From positions 1 to 64,000 of the forward strand of contig NZ_NFZQ01000006.1 in the NCBI RefSeq assembly GCF_002165135.1: a stretch of DNA of 64,000 nucleotides. Direction: 5' to 3'. Shown here piece by piece: positions 51,613-59,852 of the stretch (its first letter is position 1; the number at the start of each line of letters is the position of its first letter). Position numbers and translations under genes: made by a program. The DNA comes from Pseudomonas sp. SID14000. Its GTDB lineage: Bacteria > Pseudomonadota > Gammaproteobacteria > Pseudomonadales > Pseudomonadaceae. The notes under the pieces were generated by a model. It ran no database searches, had not been told where the DNA came from, and worked only from the letters and a program-made list of their open reading frames with translations.

Positions 51613-51706
51613 GTTAATGTGGATTTTTTGCGATTTTCATATCTATTGAATTGATTATGATGGCGCCCATCCCAACACAACTTCCCAGCTTCAAGGAAAC
51701 TTCGAC

Positions 51707-52144
51707 ATGAACAACGCTCTCCTCAACGCCCTGTTCTCCACCCGCGCCGGCGCTGGCCTCAGCGTCATCCGTATCCTGGTTGGCATCATCTTCATGGCGC
51801 ATGGCGCGCAAAAACTGTTCGGCATGTTCGGCGGCTATGGCCTGGAAGGCACCGGCCAGTGGATGGAAAGCATCGGCCTGGCCCCGGGTTACCTGATGGC
51901 ACTGCTGTCTGGTAGCGCCGAGTTCTTCGGCGGCCTTGCCCTGGTGATCGGCCTGCTGGCCCGCCCGGCGGCCTTGGCGCTGACAGTAACCTTGGTGGTA
52001 GCGATTTTCTCGGTGCACATCGGCAACGGCCTGTTCATGTCCAATAACGGCTACGAATTCGGCCTGGCCCTGTTGGCCGGTACCGTCGCGGTGCTGATCG
52101 AAGGCGCGGGCCGCTTCTCGCTGGACCGTCTGATCGCCCGGTAA
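51707..52144 (+). CDS. DoxX-family membrane protein
   Basis: A 145-residue inner-membrane protein with four hydrophobic helices. The family signature is VIRILVGIIFMAHGAQKLFG near residue 20, followed by the loop GLEGTGQWMESIGLAPG and LLSGSAEFFGGLALVIGL. DoxX proteins are linked to thiosulfate oxidation or oxidative-stress defence in different bacteria; the role here is open. AAGGAAACTTCGAC precedes the ATG. A palindromic operator candidate lies upstream. Confidence 0.88.
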   Translation: MNNALLNALFSTRAGAGLSVIRILVGIIFMAHGAQKLFGMFGGYGLEGTGQWMESIGLAPGYLMALLSGSAEFFGGLALVIGLLARPAALALTVTLVVAIFSVHIGNGLFMSNNGYEFGLALLAGTVAVLIEGAGRFSLDRLIAR

Positions 52145-52149
52145 GGAAC

Positions 52150-52220
52150 TGCAAGCTACAAGCCGCAAGCAAGAGCAGGCCGAGTATCGGCCTGCCACTA
52201 CTTGCGGCTCGTAGCTTGCA
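52150..52220. terminator. long hairpin after the DoxX gene
   Basis: TGCAAGCTACAAGCCGCAAG pairs with CTTGCGGCTCGTAGCTTGCA (20 bp, one mismatch), and inside it GCAGGCCGA pairs with TCGGCCTGC. The GCAAGCTACAAGC motif recurs in Pseudomonas intergenic hairpins. It probably ends the DoxX transcript. Confidence 0.7.
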
Positions 52221-52384
52221 ACTTGTAACTCATCGCTCTAGCATACCGTCTGCGCCGATTTAAACAGCTACTTGCGGGGCGCAGGAAAGCCCCTTTCCGG
52301 GTCATCCGAAATACCGCTAAAGCGCTGGTTCGGTGACGCCTCCCACCGCTGCCCAGCGGGATTCGCGAGGCGGAGAGAAGCTCC

Positions 52385-52693
52385 ATGAGTTGCCCACGTA
52401 CCAGTGTCTGTCTGACCCCTTTGCCTGCCAGCCAGGCGTCCCGTACACCGCGTATTCTGCTCGGCGGCCAGCATCAACCCACTCTTTTACGTCACCTGGA
52501 AGGCCTGTCCCGACGCAAGGGCCAGGCGCGCGCCTTTCTGATCCAGTTCGCCGATACCGGCTGCCACCTCGCGCAGTATGGCAATGACCGTTTCGACCTG
52601 GCCGTGATCCAGGCACCGGCGCAGGACGAGGCCGCCGAAATCATCGGCCACCTCACCCGCATTGCGCGCCAAGGCCTGATTACCCGCCGCTGA
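52385..52693 (+). CDS. small hypothetical protein upstream of greB
   Basis: 102 residues. The N-terminal third is low in recognisable structure (MSCPRTSVCLTPLPASQASR). The rest looks like a small folded domain (RAFLIQFADTGCHLAQYGND, DEAAEIIGHLTRIARQGLI). GGAGAGAAGCTCC precedes the ATG. greB begins 11 bp after its stop, so the two are probably co-transcribed. No family recognised; codon use resembles its neighbours. Function unknown. Confidence 0.7.
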   Translation: MSCPRTSVCLTPLPASQASRTPRILLGGQHQPTLLRHLEGLSRRKGQARAFLIQFADTGCHLAQYGNDRFDLAVIQAPAQDEAAEIIGHLTRIARQGLITRR

Positions 52694-52704
52694 GGAGTGC
52701 GCTG

Positions 52705-53178
52705 TTGAGTACCAACATCATCACCACGGAAGGCCATGAGGCGCTGAAGAAAGAACTGGACCACCTGTGGCGGGTGTATCGCCCGGAGATTACCCAGAAG
52801 GTTACCTGGGCAGCGTCGTTGGGCGACCGCAGTGAGAACGCCGACTACCAGTACAACAAGAAGCTGCTGCGCGAGATCGATCGTCGGGTGCGCTATCTGC
52901 GCAAGCGTCTTGAAGATGTGAAGGTGGTGGCCTACTCGCCGCAGCAGGAGGGCAAGGTGTTTTTTGGTGCCTGGGTGGAGGTCGAGAACGACGAGGGCGA
53001 AACCATGAAGTTTCGCATTGTCGGTTATGACGAGATCTATGGGCGCAATGACTACATATCGATCGACTCGCCCATGGCCCGCGCCTTGCTGAAGAAGGAG
53101 GAGGGTGACGAGGTGGTGGTGCACACGCCTACCGGTGAAGCGACCTGGTATGTGAACAGCATCACTTACGGTCAGTGA
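52705..53178 (+). CDS. greB: transcription elongation factor GreB
   Basis: 157 residues. The N-terminal coiled coil (about 10-80) carries the acidic tip in SLGDRSENADYQYNK that reaches into the RNA polymerase secondary channel and triggers transcript cleavage. The C-terminal globular domain has KFRIVGYDEIYGRNDYISID and GDEVVVHTPTG. It rescues backtracked polymerase. The start is TTG, well placed after GAGGAG, and a rare codon choice in this window. Confidence 0.94.
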   Translation: MSTNIITTEGHEALKKELDHLWRVYRPEITQKVTWAASLGDRSENADYQYNKKLLREIDRRVRYLRKRLEDVKVVAYSPQQEGKVFFGAWVEVENDEGETMKFRIVGYDEIYGRNDYISIDSPMARALLKKEEGDEVVVHTPTGEATWYVNSITYGQ

Positions 53179-53184
53179 GTTGAT

Positions 53185-53302
53185 ACTGCCTGTGCCGGCC
53201 TCTTCGCGGGTAAACCCGCACCCACAGGTCCGACACAGGTTTCACGTTATGTGGTGAACCTGTGGGAGCGGGCAAGCCCGCGAAGCGGCCGGCACAGGCA
53301 GT
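53185..53302. repeat. REP pair (inverted, imperfect)
   Basis: ACTGCCTGTGCCGGCC with TCTTCGCGGGTAAACCCG on the left is mirrored by GGGCAAGCCCGCGAAG with GGCCGGCACAGGCAGT on the right. It lies between the convergent greB and ybbP genes. Confidence 0.85.
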
Positions 53303-53304
53303 CA

Positions 53305-55812
53305 TCAACTCTCGCGTAAAACCGCCAACGGGCTGGCATTCAACGCCCGCCGTGTCCCCAGCACCCCCGCACCGCCCACCAGCAGCGCCCCTGCCAGCGG
53401 CAATACCAGCAACCACGGATGTGGGCTCCATTGCAGGTCGAAGGCATAGCGGTACAGCACCAGGGTAATCAGCTCACACCCGACCGCCGCCAGCAAACCG
53501 CTGGCTGCACCAAGCAAGCCGAATTCGATCCGGCGCGCCCTGACCAGCAATGGTCGCGCCGCGCCCAGCGCGCGCAGCAAGGCGCCCTGGCGGATGCGTT
53601 CGTCCAGTGTCGCCTGCAAGCCGGCGAACAGTACCGCCAGCCCGGCTGCCAGCACGAACAGCAACACATACTCCACCGCCAGCGTCACCTGGGCGAGGAT
53701 GCTGCGCAGCTGTTCGAGCAAGGCGTCCACCTGCAGGATGGTCACCGCCGGGAACGCTCGTGATAGCGCCACTACCTCCAGGTCATGACCCGGTGCCAGA
53801 TAGAAGCTGGTCAGGTAGGTAGTCGGCAGCCCCTGCAACGTGCCGGGCTGGAAGATCATGTAGAAGTTCGGCTGGAAGCTGTCCCAGTGCACGCTGCGCA
53901 GGCTGCTGACCCGGGCCTGGCGCTGCTGGCCGCCGATGTCGAAGGTCAGCAGGTCGCCCAGTTGCAGCTTCAGGCTGCTGGCCAGTTCCGCCTCTACCGA
54001 TACACCGGGGACTTCATCCTCGGCTGGCAACGCCTGCCACCAGTTGCCGGCCTTCAGAGCATTGCCTTCAGGCAGTTCGGCCGCCCAGGTCAGGCTGAGG
54101 TCGCGCTGCACCGCGCGCTCGCCTGCCGAGTCCTTGCTGACCACCTGTTGCACCGGTTGCTCATTGATGCGCACCAGGCGGCCAGGTGTCACCGGGTATA
54201 GCGGTGCCGAGGTGGCATTGACCTGCTGCAGATGTTGGGCGAAGGGCTCACGATCATCCGGCAGGATGTTCAGGGCGAAATGGTTGGGCGCATCCTTGGG
54301 CAACTGAGCTTGCCAGGTGTCGAGCAGTTCTGCGCGCAGCAGGGCGACCAGGGCCATGGCCAGCAGGATCAGGCCAAAGGCCAGGGCCTGGCCGGCGGCG
54401 GCCATAGGGTGGCGCAGCAGTTGGCCCAGCCCCAGGCGCCAGGTCAGTGTGGCCCCGGCCAGCAATTGGCGCAGGCTGCGCAAACCGAGTAGCAGCAGGC
54501 CACCGAGCAGCAGTGCGGCGACCAGGCCGCCTCCGAGCAGGGCGAAGGTGAGCAGCAGGTCGAGGCTCAGGCGCCACATGATCAGGCCCAGGGCGAACAG
54601 GGCCGCGCCGTACACCAGCCAGCTGCTGGGCGGTATCGGCAGCAGGTCGCGGCGTAGCACGCGTAATGGCGGCACCTGGCCCAGGGCGGCAATTGGCGGC
54701 AGGGCGAAGCCGGCCAGGGCCACCAGCCCGGTAGCGATGCCGGCCAGGGCCGGGACGATGCCGCCTGCAGGCACCACGCTTGGCAGCAGGCCATGCAGCA
54801 GGCGGAACAGGCCCAACTGGGCCAGCCAGCCGAGCAGGGCGCCGGCCACCGCGGCGACCAGGCCGAGCATGGCCAATTGCAGGCAGTACAGACCCAGTGC
54901 CTGGCGGCGCGAAAGGCCCAGGCAGCGCAGCAGGGCGCTGGCGTCCAGGCGGCGTGCGGCATAGCGGCTGGCCGACAGGGCCACGGCGACGCCTGCCAGC
55001 AGCACCGCCACCAGGCTGGCCATGTTCAGGTAGCGCTCGGCCTTGCCCAGGGCGCCGCCGACCTGCTGGTTGCCATCGCGGGTGTCGCGCAGGCGCTGGT
55101 TGGCGGCCAGGTTCTTTTTCAGCGCCCCGCGGTACTGCGCCAACGCTTCGGCATCGCCGCGCCACAGGTCGCGGTAGGTGACCCGGCTGCCCGGTTGGAT
55201 CACGCCGGTGGCCTGCAGGTCGGCCAGGTTCATCATTACCCGTGGGGTAAGGCTGTAGAAGTTGTTGGCGCGGTCCGGTTCGTAGGTGAGTACGCGGGAC
55301 ATGCGCAGCGTCTTCATGCCCACGTCGATGCTGTCGCCAACCTTCAGCCCCAGTGCCGCCAGCAAGCGTGGTTCGACCCATGCTTCGCCAGGTGCCGGGC
55401 CGCCGCCCGGGGTTTCTGCGGCATAGGGCTCCGCGGCACTGCGTACTTGCCCGCGCAACGGGTACGCGCCATCGGTGGCCTTGACGCTGGACAGCTGGAT
55501 GCCGTTGTCGCCGCCGACCACGCTGGTGAACTCGACCACCTGGGCGTGGCGTAAGCCAAGCGCCTTGCCGGCATCAATCTGCTGGTCGCGGGCCGGGGCG
55601 CTGCCCTGCAGCACCAGATCGGCACCGAGAAACTCGCTGGCGCGCAGTTGCATGGCGCCGTTGAGGCGGGCACCGAAATAGCCGATGGCAGTGCTGGCCG
55701 CCACCGCCACCATCAGGGCGAAGAACAGCACGCGCACTTCGCTGGCGCGAATGTCGCGCAGCAACTGGCGCAGGGCCAGGCCGCCCAGGCGGGACAGCGG
55801 CATGTGGGTCAT
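53305..55812 (-). CDS. ybbP: YbbP-type FtsX-like ABC permease
   Basis: 835 residues with the duplicated FtsX/MacB layout: an N-terminal helix (about 25-47), a large periplasmic domain (about 48-255), a block of helices (about 260-500), a second periplasmic region (about 510-700), and a last group of three helices with LRALGAARPLLVRARRIEFG. It partners with the ATPase YbbA. Such type VII ABC systems do mechanical work or move lipids and lipoproteins; the E. coli pair's job is not settled. Its ATG overlaps the ybbA stop (TGATG) with GGAGG just before. Confidence 0.9.
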   Translation of the reverse strand: MTHMPLSRLGGLALRQLLRDIRASEVRVLFFALMVAVAASTAIGYFGARLNGAMQLRASEFLGADLVLQGSAPARDQQIDAGKALGLRHAQVVEFTSVVGGDNGIQLSSVKATDGAYPLRGQVRSAAEPYAAETPGGGPAPGEAWVEPRLLAALGLKVGDSIDVGMKTLRMSRVLTYEPDRANNFYSLTPRVMMNLADLQATGVIQPGSRVTYRDLWRGDAEALAQYRGALKKNLAANQRLRDTRDGNQQVGGALGKAERYLNMASLVAVLLAGVAVALSASRYAARRLDASALLRCLGLSRRQALGLYCLQLAMLGLVAAVAGALLGWLAQLGLFRLLHGLLPSVVPAGGIVPALAGIATGLVALAGFALPPIAALGQVPPLRVLRRDLLPIPPSSWLVYGAALFALGLIMWRLSLDLLLTFALLGGGLVAALLLGGLLLLGLRSLRQLLAGATLTWRLGLGQLLRHPMAAAGQALAFGLILLAMALVALLRAELLDTWQAQLPKDAPNHFALNILPDDREPFAQHLQQVNATSAPLYPVTPGRLVRINEQPVQQVVSKDSAGERAVQRDLSLTWAAELPEGNALKAGNWWQALPAEDEVPGVSVEAELASSLKLQLGDLLTFDIGGQQRQARVSSLRSVHWDSFQPNFYMIFQPGTLQGLPTTYLTSFYLAPGHDLEVVALSRAFPAVTILQVDALLEQLRSILAQVTLAVEYVLLFVLAAGLAVLFAGLQATLDERIRQGALLRALGAARPLLVRARRIEFGLLGAASGLLAAVGCELITLVLYRYAFDLQWSPHPWLLVLPLAGALLVGGAGVLGTRRALNASPLAVLRES

Positions 55813-56495
55813 CAGGCCTCCACCGGGGCCACCAGTCGGCCCGCATCCAGGCGGATCTGGCGGCGGCAGCGCCGGGCCAGGCGTTCATCATGGGTCACCA
55901 GCACCAGGGTGGTGCCGCGTTCCTTGTTCAGTTCGAACAGCAGGTCGCTGATGCGCTCGCCGGTATGGCTGTCGAGGTTACCGGTGGGTTCGTCGGCGAA
56001 CAGCACGGCCGGTTGTGCGGCGAAGGCACGGGCGATGGCCACCCGTTGCTGTTCGCCACCCGACAGCTGGCGAGGAGTGTGGCTCAGGCGCTTGCCCAGA
56101 CCGACCCGCTCGAGCAGGGTGCGCGCGTGTTCGCGGGCATCACGGCGGCCGTCCAGCTCCAGCGGCAGCATGACGTTTTCCAGCGCATTGAGGCTGTCGA
56201 GCAGCTGGAACGACTGGAACACGAAGCCCACATGTTCGGCGCGTACCCGCGCGCGTTGGTCTTCATCCAGCGGCCCCAGGTCGTGGCCGGCGAGGATGAC
56301 CTGGCCGGCACTGGGTCGGTCGAGGCCGGCGAGCAGGCCAAGCAGGGTCGACTTGCCCGAGCCCGAGGCGCCGACGATGGCCAGGCTGTCGCCCTGGGCC
56401 AGGTCGAGGGACAGCGCGTGCAGGATGGTCAGGTCACCTTCCGCGCTAGGGACCACTTTGCTAAGGTTCTGCGCAACGAGAATGCTGGGGCTCAT
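55812..56495 (-). CDS. ybbA: YbbA-type ABC transporter ATPase (MacB/LolD subfamily)
   Basis: A 227-residue ATPase with Walker A GASGSGKSTLL near residue 41, Q-loop FVFQSFQLL, signature LSGGEQQRVAIARAF near 144, Walker B VLFADEPTGNLD and switch histidine in LVTHDE. It is translationally coupled to ybbP. Its start codon lies only 10 bp from the divergent tesA start, so the two 5' regions overlap the opposite gene. Confidence 0.93.
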   Translation of the reverse strand: MSPSILVAQNLSKVVPSAEGDLTILHALSLDLAQGDSLAIVGASGSGKSTLLGLLAGLDRPSAGQVILAGHDLGPLDEDQRARVRAEHVGFVFQSFQLLDSLNALENVMLPLELDGRRDAREHARTLLERVGLGKRLSHTPRQLSGGEQQRVAIARAFAAQPAVLFADEPTGNLDSHTGERISDLLFELNKERGTTLVLVTHDERLARRCRRQIRLDAGRLVAPVEA

Positions 56496-56505
56496 GGAGA
56501 ATCCG

Positions 56506-57111
56506 ATGCGAGTGTGGTGGTTGAGTGCCGGTCTGGCCCTGTATTGCCTGACCCAGAGCGCGGCAGCGGGAACACTGCTGGTTGTCGGCGATAGTATCAG
56601 CGCCGGTTTTGGCCTGGATACCCGCCAGGGCTGGGTTTCCCTGTTGCAGACCCGTCTGCGGGACGAAGGTTTTGATGACAAAGTGGTCAACGCATCGATC
56701 AGTGGCGACACCAGTGCAGGTGGCCAGGCGCGCCTGCCGGCGCTGCTTGCAGCCCATAAACCAAGCCTGGTGGTGCTGGAGCTGGGTGGCAATGACGGCC
56801 TGCGCGGGCAGCCGCCCGCGCAATTGCAACAAAATCTTGCCTCGATGATCGAGAGTTCGCACAAGGCGGGTGCCAAGGTGGTGCTGCTGGGCATGCGCCT
56901 GCCACCCAATTATGGGGTGCGCTACACCACCGCTTTTGCTCAGGTGTATGAACAGCTGGCGGCAGAAAAAAAGGTGCCGTTGGTGCCGTTCTTCCTCGAG
57001 GGGGTAGGGGGCGTGCCTGAGTTGATGCAGGCGGATGGCATCCACCCGGCCCAGGCCGCCCAGCAGCGCCTGCTGGAAAATGCCTGGCCGGTGATAAAAC
57101 CCTTGCTGTGA
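56506..57111 (+). CDS. tesA: arylesterase/acyl-CoA thioesterase I (TesA, SGNH hydrolase)
   Basis: A 201-residue secreted hydrolase. The signal peptide (about 1-21, LYCLTQSAAA) precedes the block I motif VVGDSISAGFG with catalytic S30. Block III is LELGGNDGLRG, and block V is QADGIHPAQAA with the catalytic aspartate and histidine. It acts in the periplasm on short acyl esters or thioesters. GGAG lies before the ATG. It is divergent from ybbA, as in many proteobacteria. Confidence 0.94.
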   Translation: MRVWWLSAGLALYCLTQSAAAGTLLVVGDSISAGFGLDTRQGWVSLLQTRLRDEGFDDKVVNASISGDTSAGGQARLPALLAAHKPSLVVLELGGNDGLRGQPPAQLQQNLASMIESSHKAGAKVVLLGMRLPPNYGVRYTTAFAQVYEQLAAEKKVPLVPFFLEGVGGVPELMQADGIHPAQAAQQRLLENAWPVIKPLL

Positions 57112-57169
57112 CGCTTTAAACGGCGCCGGCTTTCGGCTAATGTTGCGCCCCCCGTTTCGAGTGTCCCCG

Positions 57170-57460
57170 ATGCCGCGCCCTGCCTGGTCCCTGTATGCCT
57201 ACCAACTGATCGAGCCTGATGAGCAGCTCGACCTGTTCGCCTGCCAGGAAATCCGCGTCCATCTGGTGGCCCGCCAGCTCGAGCTGGGCGTACCGGCCGA
57301 CCGTACCCTGTGTGGTGGCCTGCTGCCGGCGCAACCGCGTTGGTCGGGGGTGCCGCGCTCGATCTATCGCGACGGCCGCCTGTGCGACCTGTGCCGTGCC
57401 ATCCTCGATGCCCAGCGCCGCGGCATGCGCCCGGTGTGGCCGGAGCTGCAGGGCGGCTGA
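57170..57460 (+). CDS. small hypothetical protein
   Basis: A 96-residue cytosolic-looking protein. It carries CGGLLPAQPRWSGVP and then GRLCDLCRAILDAQRRG; the three cysteines (a lone C and a CxxC) could bind a metal. The remaining sequence is aromatic and leucine-rich (WSLYAYQLIEPDEQLDLFAC). No family recognised. The ATG chosen follows GAGTG; an ATG 10 codons upstream is possible. It sits alone between tesA and the L,D-transpeptidase gene. Confidence 0.7.
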   Translation: MPRPAWSLYAYQLIEPDEQLDLFACQEIRVHLVARQLELGVPADRTLCGGLLPAQPRWSGVPRSIYRDGRLCDLCRAILDAQRRGMRPVWPELQGG

Positions 57461-57571
57461 ACGCTGCACCTTTCATCATCTGAAACGCTTGCCTGGCGCC
57501 AATGCCTCCCGCTTGCATCGGCTCGGGTGTACAATCGATTCTCTTGACCCACCTTTCGAAGGATTTACCGG

Positions 57572-58549
57572 ATGTTGCCGCGCTTTCCTGCCGTCACCCG
57601 TAGCCTGTCCCTGGCCGCCCTGCTGGTAGCAGGCCCCGCTGCTGCGCTGGAGCTGCCACTGCCACCACCCGGTGAAGACATCATCGGCCAGGTGCATGTG
57701 ATCAAGGCAAAGTACGAGGACACGTTCGCCGATATCGGCACTGCCAATGACCTCGGCTACCTGGAAATGATCGCCGCCAACCCGGGCGTAGACCCTTGGC
57801 TGCCGGGCGCCGGCACAGAGATCATCCTGCCGACCCGCTACATCTTGCCGCCGGGCCCGCGTGAGGGCATCGTCATCAACCTGGCCGAATACCGCATGTA
57901 CTACTTCCCGAAAGGGCAGAACGTGGTGCATACCTTCCCGCTGGGCATTGGTCGCGAAGGCTGGGGTTCACCAATCGCCAACACCAGGATCACTGCCAAG
58001 ACGCCAAACCCGACCTGGACCCCGCCAGCGTCCATCCGTGCCGAGCACGCCGCTGATGGCGACATCCTGCCGAGCGTGGTGCCGGCCGGCCCTGACAACC
58101 CGCTGGGGCCGTTCAAGTTCACCCTGGGCGTACCGGGCTACCTGATCCATGGTTCGAACAAGAAGTTCGGCATTGGCATGCGCACCAGTCATGGTTGCTT
58201 CCGCATGCTCAACAACAACGTGCTGGAACTGTCGAAGATGGTGCCGGTGGGTACGCCGGTGCGCATCATCAACGAGCCCTACAAGTTCGGTATCAGTGGT
58301 GGCAAGGTCTATCTGGAGGCGCACACGCCGCTGGACGACCAGGGTAATCCGTCGGTGGTCGATAAACACACCGCTGTTATCAACGCCTTGCTCAAGCGCG
58401 AAGACCTGGCCAATAACCTACGCATGAACTGGGATATGGTGCGTGACGTGGTGGCTGCGGAAGATGGCATGCCGGTGGAAATTGCCGTGCCGGCCGAAAA
58501 CCAGGGTGGCGCACCAATGGTTTCGAGCATCCCGCCCGAACTGCAGTAA
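57572..58549 (+). CDS. L,D-transpeptidase (YkuD family)
   Basis: 325 residues with a signal peptide (1-25, LLVAGPAAA). A LysM-like peptidoglycan-binding region follows (about 40-92; NDLGYLEMIAANPGVDPWLP). The YkuD catalytic domain spans about 97-235, with H193 in YLIHGS and the active-site cysteine C209 in MRTSHGCFRM. It forms 3-3 peptidoglycan cross-links or attaches outer-membrane lipoprotein in the periplasm. The Lpp-like OprI gene is next door, but whether OprI is its substrate is unknown. A terminator follows. Confidence 0.93.
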   Translation: MLPRFPAVTRSLSLAALLVAGPAAALELPLPPPGEDIIGQVHVIKAKYEDTFADIGTANDLGYLEMIAANPGVDPWLPGAGTEIILPTRYILPPGPREGIVINLAEYRMYYFPKGQNVVHTFPLGIGREGWGSPIANTRITAKTPNPTWTPPASIRAEHAADGDILPSVVPAGPDNPLGPFKFTLGVPGYLIHGSNKKFGIGMRTSHGCFRMLNNNVLELSKMVPVGTPVRIINEPYKFGISGGKVYLEAHTPLDDQGNPSVVDKHTAVINALLKREDLANNLRMNWDMVRDVVAAEDGMPVEIAVPAENQGGAPMVSSIPPELQ

Positions 58550-58567
58550 GGTAATTGCAACACACCC

Positions 58568-58597
58568 GGGCCTGCCTTAGTGCAGGCCTTTTCGTTT
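58568..58597 (+). terminator. terminator of the L,D-transpeptidase gene
   Basis: GGCCTGC-CTTAGT-GCAGGCC forms the stem, followed by TTTTCGTTT, 19 bp after the stop codon. Confidence 0.88.
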
Positions 58598-58627
58598 CTG
58601 TCTGGCGCGTTTGCCTTGTGCGCAGGC

Positions 58628-58661
58628 AATAAAAAAGCCGACCCACAAGTGGGTCGGCTCC
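58628..58661 (-). terminator. oprI terminator
   Basis: On the minus strand, GAGCCGACCCAC and GTGGGTCGGC pair around a short loop and are followed by TTTTTTATT. A strong intrinsic terminator, fitting for a very highly expressed gene. Confidence 0.93.
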
Positions 58662-58681
58662 ATAACAATCCGTGAGGACTA

Positions 58682-58933
58682 TTACTTGCGGCTGGCTTTG
58701 TCCAGCATACGCAGAGCGCGCTCGTTGGCTTCGTCAGCGGTCTGCTGAGCCTTCTGAGCGGCTGCCAGTGCGTCGTCAGCCTTACGGTAGGCTTCGTCAG
58801 CACGAGCTTGAGCGCGAGCTGCTGCGTCTTCAGTCGCAGTCAGACGAGCTTCGGTTTCTTTGGATACGCTGCTGCAACCGGTAGCCAGAACTGCGGCCAG
58901 AGCCAGAGCAGAGAATTTCAGAACGTTGTTCAT
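58682..58933 (-). CDS. oprI: major outer membrane lipoprotein OprI
   Basis: 83 residues. A lipoprotein signal ([10 protein letters not shown], Cys20) is followed by a 64-residue helical mature part rich in alanine, with heptads forming a coiled coil ([20 protein letters not shown]), ending in DKASRK. It is the Pseudomonas counterpart of Braun lipoprotein and an abundant outer-membrane protein; the terminal lysine could in principle be tied to peptidoglycan. AAGGGGA precedes the ATG, a promoter lies about 65 bp upstream, and a strong terminator follows. Confidence 0.97.
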   Translation of the reverse strand: MNNVLKFSALALAAVLATGCSSVSKETEARLTATEDAAARAQARADEAYRKADDALAAAQKAQQTADEANERALRMLDKASRK

Positions 58934-59000
58934 CGTGTTCCCCTTCAAGGACTTTCTATTAAATAGCCATCTCTCGGAAAAGAGAAACTGGCCGGCGTAC

Positions 59001-59028
59001 ATAGTACCCATTACTTGTAGTAAGTAAA
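59001..59028 (-). promoter_or_regulatory. candidate oprI promoter
   Basis: On the minus strand TTTACT and TACTAT are separated by 16 bp, about 67 bp before the oprI start. Elements match 4/6 and 5/6 of the sigma-70 consensus. Confidence 0.5.
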
Positions 59029-59440
59029 CTGACTAAGCGCAAGAACTGCAAAAAAAATGTTGCTTGACGCCTTTCCGACAAGATTTGCGACACGCCTGTG
59101 AAAAAAACGTACAGGGTTCGCAAGCGTTTGTACGACAGGAACTTTTTTGTTGAACTAACGGTGACTTTAACTGTCCTTCAGCGTCTTAAGCCCTAGTACA
59201 TCCGGTGGCTGCTGGGCGTGCAAGCAAGAGTCATTCTGGCTGCGCTTTCGCCATTTTTAACCGCCACCACCTTGAGCAATCCTGCCTGCGACGCCTACTA
59301 TCTTGTGAGTGCCAGAGGATCCGAACGATTGCAATCGTCCAGTGGTCGAAGGGGCAACAGGTGGCGTAGAGGATTCTGTGCCGGATAAACCACCATCGGT
59401 TAAGGTATGGGTCTGCCGAGAAGACCTGCGAGGAGTAGTG
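59029..59440. other. intergenic stretch between oprI and the acetyltransferase
   Basis: There is no supportable gene here. A perfect 14-bp palindrome ACGATTGCAATCGT lies at 59325-59338, and the region from there to the next gene (59339-59440) is GC-balanced with several short foldbacks. It may be an operator or the leader of a long 5' UTR. Confidence 0.5.
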
Positions 59441-59722
59441 ATGAGCGAAGCGCTGACCATCCACCATGACCAGGCCGGTCATCAGTTCGAGACCAACGTG
59501 GACGGTCATCGTGCCTATCTGACGTACATGGATCTGGGTAAGCAGACGCTGGACATCTATCGCACCTTCGTACCCAACGCCCTGCGAGGCCGCGGGATTG
59601 CTGCCGCCCTGACCGAGCGGGCCCTGGAATACGCTGAGCAGATGGGTTACACGGTGATTCCGTCCTGCTCGTATGTGGAGCGCTACATGGAGCGCCAGCA
59701 GCGGCATTCGAGCAAGGTCTGA
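59441..59722 (+). CDS. small GCN5-related N-acetyltransferase
   Basis: A 93-residue protein of the short YjdJ-like acetyltransferase family (about 90-100 residues, minimal GNAT fold). The acetyl-CoA-binding segment FVPNALRGRGIAAALTERAL near residue 47 and the terminal IPSCSYVERYMER with the conserved cysteine are present. Substrate unknown. GAGGAGTAGTG precedes the ATG. A 48-bp perfect inverted repeat follows its stop and probably ends transcription. Confidence 0.88.
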   Translation: MSEALTIHHDQAGHQFETNVDGHRAYLTYMDLGKQTLDIYRTFVPNALRGRGIAAALTERALEYAEQMGYTVIPSCSYVERYMERQQRHSSKV

Positions 59723-59734
59723 TTGTGTAAAAAA

Positions 59735-59842
59735 AGCGGGGCCGCTTCGCGCCCCATCGCGACACAAGGCCGCTCCTACAGGAGATCGCATAACCCTGTA
59801 GGAGCGGCCTTGTGTCGCGATGGGGCGCGAAGCGGCCCCGCT
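59735..59842. repeat. perfect 48-bp inverted repeat (REP class, bidirectional terminator)
   Basis: Positions 59735-59782 and 59795-59842 are exact reverse complements around a 12-bp loop. They contain CGACACAAGGCCGCTCCTAC. T-runs flank both outer ends (minus-strand TTTTTT, plus-strand CTTTAT), so it should terminate the convergent acetyltransferase and DAHP synthase genes. Confidence 0.92.
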
Positions 59843-59852
59843 CTTTATCGCA

